Assembly: GCA_050954505.1 (NCBI GenBank)
Contig: JBPBPY010000364.1
Span: 1-16,299, forward strand
Length of the DNA stretch: 16,299 bases
Reading direction: 5' to 3'
From: JAQGMO01 sp050954505
Lineage (GTDB): Bacteria; Pseudomonadota; Gammaproteobacteria; Burkholderiales; Burkholderiaceae_D
Program-made: the position numbers and the translations under genes
Shown here: positions 10,306 through 15,866 of the stretch, one piece after another
Layout of the letters: every line of letters begins with the position of its first letter
How positions within the stretch are numbered: position 1 is the first letter of the stretch
The notes under the pieces: model-generated
What the model was told of the DNA's origin: nothing
What the model saw: the letters and a program-made list of their open reading frames with translations, nothing else
Database searches by the model: none

Positions 10306-10793
10306 GCTTTGCGGCTCCTAAAATCCACTTTCGGCACCAGGCGTGCCTTGTCCACATCGGCGAGCGTAAATTCCAGCATCGCCGACCCTTCATCTGTTTC
10401 AAACTCGAGTTGACACTGATCGCCCACAGGGGTGCGCAAAATGCCCTGGAACGATTTGCGGTTGTGTGCGTTCGGCATGGCGGTGCGCAACTTGACGACC
10501 GCCTCCTGCCCTGCAAAACGTACGAAGTCTGCCATCTTCTTCAATGGCCGGTCCAACCCTGGCGATGACACCTCGAGCCGTTCGTACACTGCATTTTCCA
10601 CCGTCAGTACATGCAGCAACTGGTGGGTGACCTTTTCACAGTCTTCCACGGTGATGGTCGCGTCGTCGACTTCCAGCGCGGCACCGGCCAGGTCGATGTA
10701 GACACACAGCAGGCCACGTGCGCCATGCTGGAAATCGACCATTTCGTAACCCATGCCGTGCACGGTTTTTTCTATCAGTTCTACCAACCGCAA
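10302..10793 (-). CDS. rimP: Ribosome maturation factor RimP
   Basis: RimP helps assemble the 30S subunit, aiding S12 incorporation around the central pseudoknot. The product (163 residues from the chosen start) has the family signature YERLEVSSPGLDRPLKK and the C-terminal SH3-like part ending in DKARLVPKVDFRSRK. I chose the TTG at 10791-10793 because GGAG (10801-10804) lies 7 nt before it. As I recall, Burkholderia RimP begins MQLTELIE, which aligns with this start (M-R-L-V-E-L-I-E). The ATG two codons upstream (10797-10799) is the obvious alternative, but only 1 nt separates it from that GGAG. It overlaps nusA by 4 nt and is the first gene of the operon. Confidence 0.94.
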   Translation of the reverse strand: MRLVELIEKTVHGMGYEMVDFQHGARGLLCVYIDLAGAALEVDDATITVEDCEKVTHQLLHVLTVENAVYERLEVSSPGLDRPLKKMADFVRFAGQEAVVKLRTAMPNAHNRKSFQGILRTPVGDQCQLEFETDEGSAMLEFTLADVDKARLVPKVDFRSRKA

Positions 10794-10800
10794 AACCATT

Positions 10801-10804
10801 CTCC
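10801..10804 (-). promoter_or_regulatory. Ribosome binding site that decides the rimP start
   Basis: GGAG on the minus strand, 7 nt from the TTG at 10793 but 1 nt from the ATG at 10799. The spacing favours TTG initiation. Confidence 0.55.
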
Positions 10805-10877
10805 AGAGTGCAATACTTCAAACCAGTACCTGGCTTGCTTGTCCCAGGCTGCCCGAACCGGATCGCGCAATCCAGAT

Positions 10878-10903
10878 GATGCATCCAAAAGATGTATCCA
10901 AAA
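10878..10903. repeat. 13-bp tandem direct repeat in the rimP leader
   Basis: On the minus strand TTTTGGATACATC is followed at once by TTTTGGATGCATC, two 13-nt units with one difference. A weaker third GGAT follows after a similar interval. It lies between the leader terminator and rimP, so it would be transcribed only when the terminator is passed. Function unknown. Confidence 0.55.
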
Positions 10904-10922
10904 ACGCGACAAACCGTTCAAC

Positions 10923-10947
10923 AAAAAAAAAATGGGCATGTGCCCAT
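10923..10947 (-). terminator. Intrinsic terminator in the nusA operon leader
   Basis: The short stem ATGGGC/GCCCAT (10932-10937 and 10942-10947, 4-nt loop) is followed on the minus strand by ten consecutive Ts. It lies about 300 nt after the rluB stop and about 130 nt before rimP, so it could end rluB transcripts. It also lies downstream of both promoter candidates for the nusA operon, which would make it an attenuator. Confidence 0.8.
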
Positions 10948-11025
10948 CTTCCGTATCGCCACCGCTTGCAAGACAACACCATGCATTCAAACATGGTTGA
11001 CCGCACGCGTTTCGTTAACTACAGG

Positions 11026-11054
11026 ATTGTAGCCGATTTACGCATGCGCCGCAA
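11026..11054 (-). promoter_or_regulatory. Candidate nusA-operon promoter P2
   Basis: On the minus strand TTGCGG (11049-11054) and TACAAT (11026-11031, 5 of 6 matches) are separated by exactly 17 bp. Initiation near 11019 would give a transcript of about 95-100 nt to the terminator at 10923, or a leader of about 225 nt to rimP. Confidence 0.6.
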
Positions 11055-11158
11055 CGCGCAAGCCATGAGACGACAATGGCAAGTGCAGCGTCAGCGATCT
11101 TGCCACCAACGCATGCCTTGCCACTGAGCTACCAGTATCCATTGCTGCTTCGACCACC

Positions 11159-11187
11159 AGTGTAGCGCTGCAAGGGGCTGGCGTCAA
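11159..11187 (-). promoter_or_regulatory. Candidate nusA-operon promoter P1
   Basis: On the minus strand TTGACG (11182-11187, 5 of 6) and TACACT (11159-11164, 4 of 6) are separated by exactly 17 bp, starting about 35 bp after the rluB stop. It overlaps an imperfect inverted repeat (11168-11218). Confidence 0.5.
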
Positions 11188-11218
11188 AAAGATTTCGCAC
11201 CACGCTTGACCCCTGCAG
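11168..11218. repeat. Imperfect inverted repeat just after rluB
   Basis: CTGCAAGGGG (11168-11177) pairs with CCCCTGCAG (11210-11218) with one bulge, and an inner GTCAA/TTGAC pair (11183-11187, 11206-11210) may extend it. No U-tract follows on the minus strand. It covers the -35 box and spacer of P1, so it could be an operator, an rluB 3' stem, or chance. Confidence 0.4.
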
Positions 11219-11221
11219 TCT

Positions 11222-13069
11222 TCAGCCGCCCTTGGGACCACGCCGCGGCGTGCCCTTGAAAACGCCCACTGGCTGGGCAAACCGGTTCGAACCGGCTGCA
11301 CGCCCTGGTCCGCCCGGACCATTGCGATTCGGGCCGTTCGAGCGGCGCGGTTGCCCCATGCCCGGAAAACCCAGTGCGGTTTGCAGCGGATCGGGCTGGC
11401 GCGGCTTGGACGGACCCCGGCCTTGACCCTGGCCCTGGCCGCCGTCACGGCCGTAGCCTCCGGCATTGCCCTGGCCGTTTGCGCGGCCATAACCCTGCCC
11501 CTGCCCCTGCCCCTGCCCCTGCCCTTGACCTTGACCTTGACCTTGCCACTGGCCCGGTGCCCGACCTGCGCCACCTGGCCCACGCCGTGGCGCTGCAGCC
11601 GGTTCATAACTGCTGCTGTTGCCATTGACCGCACGGCCGGGACCTTCGCCACGGCCCTTCGGCGCCTCCTTGGGATTGGCCAGCTTGTCCAGACCCGAGA
11701 TCATCAACAGCTCGCGCACGGCATGTTCGTCGAGCTCTTCCCAGCGGCCCCGCTTGAGGCCGCGCGGCAGCGTCAGGGCGCCATACCGGGTACGGATCAG
11801 ACGCGAGACCGTCAGGCCGATGGCTTCGAACATGCGCCGCACTTCACGGTTGCGGCCTTCGCCAATGGTAACGCGATACCATTTGTTGACACCCTCGCCG
11901 CCACCATCGGCGATTTTTGAAAATTGCGCCATGCCGTCATCGAGTTCAACGCCGGCCAGCAGCTTCTGGCGCATGCCTTCTTCCAGCTCGCCCAGCGTAC
12001 GCACGGCATATTCACGTTCGATGTTGTAGCGCGGATGCATGAGCCGGTTGGCCAGGTCACCCGACGTGGTAAACAACAGCAACCCTTCGGTATTGAAATC
12101 GAGCCGACCCACCGCCAGCCATTTGGCCGCCTTCATGGTCGGCAAATGATCGAACACCGATGCCCGTCCATCAGGGTCGTTGGTGCTGACGATTTCACCG
12201 GACGGCTTGTGGTACACCAGCACGCGCGGCGGTTTTTTGCTGACCTTGCGCGCCAGCAGCTTGCCGTTGATGCGCACCTGGTCGGCTGGCAGGATACGCT
12301 GGCCGATATGCGCCGACTCGCCATTGACCGAGACGCGCCCGGCAATGATCAACTCTTCCATGTCGCGGCGCGAACCCAGGCCACCTTCGGCCAGCACCTT
12401 GTGCAGCTTCGGTGCATCATCTTCGGCAGTGAGATCGCGCCGCACCGCCTTGGCCGGCGCATGGCGGCCAGCCGATTTGTCGTCAACGGCCAGATGATCG
12501 AAATCATCCGACGTCACAAATGAAAACACATCGTCTGCGTCGACCGGCTTGGCGCGATTCTGCTTGTTGCCGAAAGCGCCGTGCACGCTGCCAGGAGGTC
12601 CGGCGTCGCGCGGCTTGCGCGGCGTCTTGGCATTTTTCTGGCCGTCGCGGTTGCTGTCGCGGTTTTCACGCCCCTTGGAAATCGTCACGCCTGGACCGCG
12701 CTGCTTGCGCTCGCGGCGCGGCACCTGGGTGCGCTCGACATTCATTGGCGCACCGTCCATACCCGCCTGGCCGTCAAGGGCTTCATTCGGAATCGGCTTG
12801 GGAGCGTCGAACGGGTTGTCTTCGCTGCCTTGGCCGCCGCCGTTGGCGTTGACACCATTGCCGGCATTGTCGCCGCGCGGTGTCGAGCGGGCGCGCCGCA
12901 AGGTTCGCGGTCCACGCACGCCGCGCTTGGCCGGCTTGCCATCGGCATTGACGGCAGCGCGTTCGGATTTCGGCGCGATGTTGCCATCGACTTCATTGCG
13001 GTCGCTGGCTTCGGCATCGCCACGGTTCGGTGTGTTCACCGGTAGGTCATTCGAGTTGGGCAGGGTCAT
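11222..13069 (-). CDS. rluB: 23S rRNA pseudouridine synthase, RluB type
   Basis: RluB makes pseudouridine 2605 in 23S rRNA (E. coli numbering). The product is 615 residues, about twice the usual size, because the catalytic core is flanked by two disordered arms. The N-terminal 215 residues are rich in Arg, Asn, Asp and Gly. An S4 RNA-binding domain (about 218-265, LHKVLAEGGLGSRRDMEE) and the synthase domain follow, with catalytic Asp in GRLDFNTEGLLLF near residue 322. The C-terminal tail is rich in Gly, Gln, Arg and Pro and contains a nine-unit Gln-Gly array. I chose the ATG at 13067-13069, overlapping scpB by 23 nt. An ATG at 13130-13132 would add 21 residues that only overlap scpB in another frame. 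RluB rather than RluE or RluF is inferred from context. Confidence 0.92.
   Translation of the reverse strand: MTLPNSNDLPVNTPNRGDAEASDRNEVDGNIAPKSERAAVNADGKPAKRGVRGPRTLRRARSTPRGDNAGNGVNANGGGQGSEDNPFDAPKPIPNEALDGQAGMDGAPMNVERTQVPRRERKQRGPGVTISKGRENRDSNRDGQKNAKTPRKPRDAGPPGSVHGAFGNKQNRAKPVDADDVFSFVTSDDFDHLAVDDKSAGRHAPAKAVRRDLTAEDDAPKLHKVLAEGGLGSRRDMEELIIAGRVSVNGESAHIGQRILPADQVRINGKLLARKVSKKPPRVLVYHKPSGEIVSTNDPDGRASVFDHLPTMKAAKWLAVGRLDFNTEGLLLFTTSGDLANRLMHPRYNIEREYAVRTLGELEEGMRQKLLAGVELDDGMAQFSKIADGGGEGVNKWYRVTIGEGRNREVRRMFEAIGLTVSRLIRTRYGALTLPRGLKRGRWEELDEHAVRELLMISGLDKLANPKEAPKGRGEGPGRAVNGNSSSYEPAAAPRRGPGGAGRAPGQWQGQGQGQGQGQGQGQGQGYGRANGQGNAGGYGRDGGQGQGQGRGPSKPRQPDPLQTALGFPGMGQPRRSNGPNRNGPGGPGRAAGSNRFAQPVGVFKGTPRRGPKGG
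11493..11546. repeat. Six-bp microsatellite inside rluB (nine units)
   Basis: Nine 6-bp units on the plus strand: five CCCTGC, three CCTTGA and one CCTTGC. They encode nine Gln-Gly pairs near residues 508-526 of RluB. A gain or loss of a unit keeps the frame. A shorter related stretch occurs near 11420-11440. Confidence 0.9.
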
Positions 13070-13814
13070 TGTTCGGTTCTTGGTTAAACTGACCCGGCGC
13101 ACCATCGGATGAGGATTCCGGCGCGAGGTCATGAGGAGTTGCTTCCACTATCTGGTCCTGTCCGGTTTTCACCGGGTTGATTTCCTGCTGCGCCGAGAAA
13201 TCGATGGACGCCTGTTCCAGCGCCAGAATCTCGGATTCCAGCGCCTGCATTTCAAGCAGTGCGCCGCCCTGCATGTCGCCTTTGCTGACCTGCTGCAGCG
13301 GCGGCAATTGTTCCAGCGACGTCAAACCCAGGTCATCGAGGAATTGCCGGGTGGTGGCAAACAGGGCCGGCCGCCCCGGCACGTCGCGATGTCCAATGGC
13401 TTCGATCCAGCCGCGCTCTTCCAGCATCTTGATGGTTTGCGAGTTGACGGTCACGCCGCGGATTTCCTCAATGTCGCCACGCGTCACCGGCTGCCGGTAA
13501 GCGATAATGGCCAACAACTCCATCGTTGCACGCGAATAACGCGGCGGCTTTTCTGGATTCAGGCGCTCCAGATAGACCTTCATTTCCGGCCGACTCTGGA
13601 AGCGCCAGCCAGTGGAGAGGCTGACCACTTCAACGCCGCGGCCCACCCATTCACCCTGCAACTCTTCGAGCATGGCGCGGATGGGCTCGGTGCCGAACTC
13701 CTCAGGCCTGTCATTGCCAGCGACAAACAACTTTTTCAATTCACTGATTGACAAAGGCTCATGCGCGCACAGCAATGCGGTTTCGAGGACTTTCTTGGCC
13801 TCAGCAGTATTCAT
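13047..13814 (-). CDS. scpB: Segregation and condensation protein ScpB
   Basis: ScpB is the dimeric winged-helix (kite) subunit that, with ScpA, binds the SMC ATPase for chromosome condensation and segregation. The 255-residue product has the family core: ALLCAHEPLSISELKKLF near the N-terminus, GVEVVSLSTGWRFQSRPE, YSRATMELLAIIAYRQPVTR, IEEIRGV and the GHRDVPGRPALFATT signature. A low-complexity acidic/Gln/Pro tail of about 75 residues follows. The ATG at 13812-13814 begins the conserved sequence; the open frame continues 90 codons upstream without resemblance to ScpB. The gene overlaps rluB by 23 nt and is probably cotranscribed with it. Its usual partner scpA is not in the window. Confidence 0.95.
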   Translation of the reverse strand: MNTAEAKKVLETALLCAHEPLSISELKKLFVAGNDRPEEFGTEPIRAMLEELQGEWVGRGVEVVSLSTGWRFQSRPEMKVYLERLNPEKPPRYSRATMELLAIIAYRQPVTRGDIEEIRGVTVNSQTIKMLEERGWIEAIGHRDVPGRPALFATTRQFLDDLGLTSLEQLPPLQQVSKGDMQGGALLEMQALESEILALEQASIDFSAQQEINPVKTGQDQIVEATPHDLAPESSSDGAPGQFNQEPNNDPAQLE

Positions 13815-13929
13815 GTGCAATTCTTTTGCGACGGTCTGGTTGCAATGTGCACAACGCGGTGTGCAGATTTTCAATACGCAACAGCAAGGTGATCTACCAG
13901 GCCATGCGATGTCGGCGTCATGAACGAGA

Positions 13930-13950
13930 TTTGCCGCTGTCAACGGCAAA
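13930..13950. repeat. Perfect 7-bp hairpin upstream of scpB
   Basis: TTTGCCG/CGGCAAA with a 7-nt loop, about 115 nt before the scpB start. No U-tract follows on the minus strand. The loop reads TTGACA on the minus strand, but no -10 box lies 16-18 bp further on. It may be an RNA structure or an operator. Confidence 0.4.
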
Positions 13951-14287
13951 CTTCTCCATGCTGCATTCCGGCGCCCCGTTCGAGGAGGGTTATTGAAGGG
14001 CGGGGACTTGAGTAAAGGACTACAACCAAGGCAACCCCGAACGAAGTCAGGGCCGCAGCGAGGTTTCACCGCAGTCAACCACATTGATTCGGTCGACTAC
14101 AGACTATTATCTGTATCGAGCACGCCGGCACGCTTTGGAACAGCTGCAACAACGGATGCAGGCTGCCCCAGGCAGCGCCACACTCACAAACTGTTGGCAG
14201 CGGTCACTTGCGCAATGTGAATGCGCTAACGCAGTGCACCCGGCGCAAGCCAATGACCCCTACGGACTGGCCCTACGATTTTGGGCA

Positions 14288-14316
14288 AGTATAGAGCAAG
14301 TCGACAGGCTTGTCAT
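14288..14316 (-). promoter_or_regulatory. Near-consensus promoter upstream of scpB
   Basis: On the minus strand ATGACA (14311-14316, 5 of 6) and TATACT (14288-14293, 5 of 6) are separated by exactly 17 bp. This is the best-scoring promoter I see in the window. Initiation near 14281 leaves about 465 nt before the scpB start, so it drives either a long leader or an unrecognised RNA. Confidence 0.65.
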
Positions 14317-14344
14317 GAAATTGCGCACTGCCGGCAGCGGATGG

Positions 14345-15274
14345 TCAATGTTGTTGCAAGATTGCATCATAGTCGGGACGACGCTTTTCCGGGGCATGTT
14401 CACGGCCCAATCCTTTGCGCGAACCGCGCTCGTGGGAATAGACCTGGGTGAATTCTGCACCGAGCAAAAAGATTTGCGCCGAGTAATAAACCCAGACGAG
14501 GACCACGACCACGGAGCCGGCAGCACCGAAACCGGACGTTACGCCACTCTTGCCAATATACATGCCAATGAGGAATTTGCCGATCGCAAACAGGAAGGCT
14601 GTGACTGCGGCACCAATCCAGACATCGCGCCATGCAATCCGCACGCGCGGCATGATCTTATAGATCATGGCAAACACCACCGTGACGAATACCAGGCTGA
14701 ACACCAGATTGACGATATGCAGGACGATTTCCCAGCCCATGAACATCGAACCCCAGAACTTGCCCAACGCTGCCAGCATGGCACTGAGAACCAGAGACAC
14801 CGTCAACAGGAACCCGATCCCGAGGATCATGCCAAATGACAACACGCGGGCGCGCAGCAGTCCCCAGATGCCGCCACCGCTGGCACGCTCCGGCGCTTTC
14901 CAGATGCGGTCGAGGTCATCCTGCAATTCACCGAACACGGTCGTCGCACCGACAACCAGCAACACCACGCCGGTGATGGCGCCGGTGATGCCCTCGGACG
15001 GCTTGCTGACACTCTCCAGCAGACCCTGGACCGCCAGGGCACCTTCAGCGCCCATCAAGCCCTTGAGCTGCAAAAAGATTTCGCCACGCGCTGCATCGGC
15101 GCCAAACACCAGGCCGGCAACCGAGATGACGATCAGCAGCAGCGGCGCCAGTGAAAACATGGTGTAGTAAGCCAGTGCTGCACCCATGCTGGATGCCTTG
15201 TCGTCACTCCATGCAGAAAATGATTTCTTGGCGAGGTCGATGATTTGCGTTGGAGTCATGCCGTCTATCTTCAT
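14345..15274 (-). CDS. YihY/BrkB family inner-membrane protein
   Basis: A member of the YihY/virulence factor BrkB family, once misnamed ribonuclease BN; the molecular function is not settled. The 309-residue product has about six membrane segments. The family opening KASSMGAALAYYTMFSLAPLLLI lies near residues 25-48, followed by LLVVGATTVFGELQDDLDRIWKAP and a C-terminal VLVWVYYSAQIFLLGAEFTQVY. The tail is charged. The start ATG at 15272-15274 lies 4 nt after the stop of a small proline-rich gene, so the two are almost surely cotranscribed and perhaps translationally coupled. Its own ribosome binding site is weak. A second ATG five codons in (15257-15259) is possible. Confidence 0.9.
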   Translation of the reverse strand: MKIDGMTPTQIIDLAKKSFSAWSDDKASSMGAALAYYTMFSLAPLLLIVISVAGLVFGADAARGEIFLQLKGLMGAEGALAVQGLLESVSKPSEGITGAITGVVLLVVGATTVFGELQDDLDRIWKAPERASGGGIWGLLRARVLSFGMILGIGFLLTVSLVLSAMLAALGKFWGSMFMGWEIVLHIVNLVFSLVFVTVVFAMIYKIMPRVRIAWRDVWIGAAVTAFLFAIGKFLIGMYIGKSGVTSGFGAAGSVVVVLVWVYYSAQIFLLGAEFTQVYSHERGSRKGLGREHAPEKRRPDYDAILQQH

Positions 15275-15278
15275 TCAA

Positions 15279-15557
15279 TCAAACCACGCGCAAGCGGGCG
15301 CGGATGGGTTCCTGGTGTGGAATCGGGTCCTGGACCGGCACCGGGTCGAGCGGCGGCACTTCGGTGGGAATTGGATCGTTGACGGGATTGGTGTCGGGCG
15401 CTGGCTCGGGCGTGGTATGGGCACGGGCGGCTTCGCTGGTCGATGCATAACTCGACGCATTGGCGCTGCGGTCCCAGTGCTGGCTGCCGAGCGCTTGCGG
15501 ATCGATTGCCAGCGCATGGCCGACGCTCCAGACATTGATCAATTGTGGCAGATGCAT
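15279..15557 (-). CDS. Small proline-rich protein of unknown function
   Basis: I do not recognise this 92-residue product. It looks real because AGGAG (15564-15568) lies 6 nt before the ATG at 15555-15557 and because its stop is 4 nt before yihY. The N-terminal third (MHLPQLINVWSVGHAL) is mildly hydrophobic, but too short and polar for a clear signal peptide or membrane helix. The middle is rich in Ser, Ala and Thr. The C-terminal 45 residues are acidic and proline-rich with recurring D-P-[VI]-P units, probably disordered, ending in a basic RARLRVV. It may be a lineage-restricted protein linked to YihY; that is inference from position only. Confidence 0.7.
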   Translation of the reverse strand: MHLPQLINVWSVGHALAIDPQALGSQHWDRSANASSYASTSEAARAHTTPEPAPDTNPVNDPIPTEVPPLDPVPVQDPIPHQEPIRARLRVV

Positions 15558-15563
15558 GGTTTT

Positions 15564-15568
15564 CTCCT
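15564..15568 (-). promoter_or_regulatory. Ribosome binding site of the proline-rich gene
   Basis: AGGAG on the minus strand, 6 nt before the ATG at 15557. Of the ribosome binding sites I examined here, it has one of the best matches and spacings, and is the main support that this small gene is translated. Confidence 0.75.
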
Positions 15569-15635
15569 TGATGATTCCTGGAATTACTGCTTTGCATAGA
15601 TGCTAGCAGTTGAAAACCATGTCTTATTGATACAG

Positions 15636-15661
15636 ATCACCGATGCTGCCAGCATGGTGAT
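15636..15661. repeat. Bulged hairpin upstream of the proline-rich gene
   Basis: ATCACC-ATGCT pairs with AGCAT-GGTGAT, 11 pairs with one bulged base and a 3-nt loop. No U-tract follows on the minus strand. It could be a weak terminator for the glycerate kinase gene, a leader structure, or an operator. Confidence 0.45.
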
Positions 15662-15790
15662 TGTCTCGGGGACACACCCTCCGGCACAGCTTTCGTGCGG
15701 TTGTTTTGACTTTGCATGGAATGTGTTTGCGCGGATTCTGGCGCCGGTTTCGGTGTCCGGCTTGATATTGGCGCCGATGATCTGTTTGTG

Positions 15791-15830
15791 CATGCCTGCG
15801 TATGCCCGCGTATGCCTGTGCATGTCGCTG
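15791..15830. repeat. Four 10-bp direct repeats
   Basis: Four adjacent decamers of consensus YATGCCYGYG: CATGCCTGCG, TATGCCCGCG, TATGCCTGTG and CATGTCGCTG; the last is the most diverged. The period of 10 places each unit on nearly the same face of the helix. They lie in the gap after the glycerate kinase gene. Confidence 0.6.
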
Positions 15831-15866
15831 CACATTTGCCTGCAACTCCACCGGTCCTGCGCCTGC

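Larger units (their letters stand above)
10794..11221. other. Leader/intergenic region between rluB and rimP
   Basis: 428 bp holding, in transcription order: an inverted repeat after rluB, promoter candidate P1, promoter candidate P2, a small hairpin (ACCATG/CATGGT, 10979-10998), an intrinsic terminator with a T10 tract, and a 13-bp tandem repeat. In E. coli the equivalent position holds metY, but I see no tRNA fold here. A 34-codon frame (11038-11142) lacks a ribosome binding site. Confidence 0.6.
13815..14344. other. Long structured intergenic region upstream of scpB
   Basis: 530 bp without a convincing gene. On the minus strand it holds a near-consensus promoter (14288-14316), then hairpins at 14162-14176 (GCTGCC/GGCAGC, 3-nt loop) and 14098-14115 (TACAGA/TCTGTA, 6-nt loop), two imperfect adjacent hairpins around 14037-14073, and a perfect 7-bp hairpin at 13930-13950. 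It does not match any tRNA, RNase P RNA or tmRNA I know. A plus-strand frame crossing it (14084-14839) starts with TTG and runs deep into yihY, so I regard it as spurious. Confidence 0.5.
15558..15866. other. Intergenic region between the glycerate kinase and proline-rich genes
   Basis: 309 bp containing four 10-bp repeats (15791-15830), a bulged hairpin (15636-15661) and the ribosome binding site of the small gene. I could not find a promoter with acceptable -35 and -10 boxes, and no clear intrinsic terminator follows the kinase gene. Confidence 0.5.

Noticed and set aside
11038..11142. A 34-codon possible leader peptide ahead of the nusA operon
   Set aside because: No ribosome binding site and no run of regulatory codons; the P2 promoter overlaps its end.
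11055..11145. A tRNA-like GGTAGCTCAGTGG stretch on the minus strand between P1 and P2
   Set aside because: It looks like a D-arm, and metY precedes rimP in E. coli, but there is no T-loop GTTCGA motif, no acceptor-stem pairing and no anticodon arm.
13815..14084. A 90-codon in-frame N-terminal extension of scpB
   Set aside because: No similarity to ScpB; conserved sequence and normal length start at the ATG at 13814.
14084..14839. A 251-codon plus-strand frame starting in the yihY-scpB gap
   Set aside because: Starts with TTG, lacks a ribosome binding site, and two thirds of it lies antisense to yihY. The first 85 codons resemble no known family.
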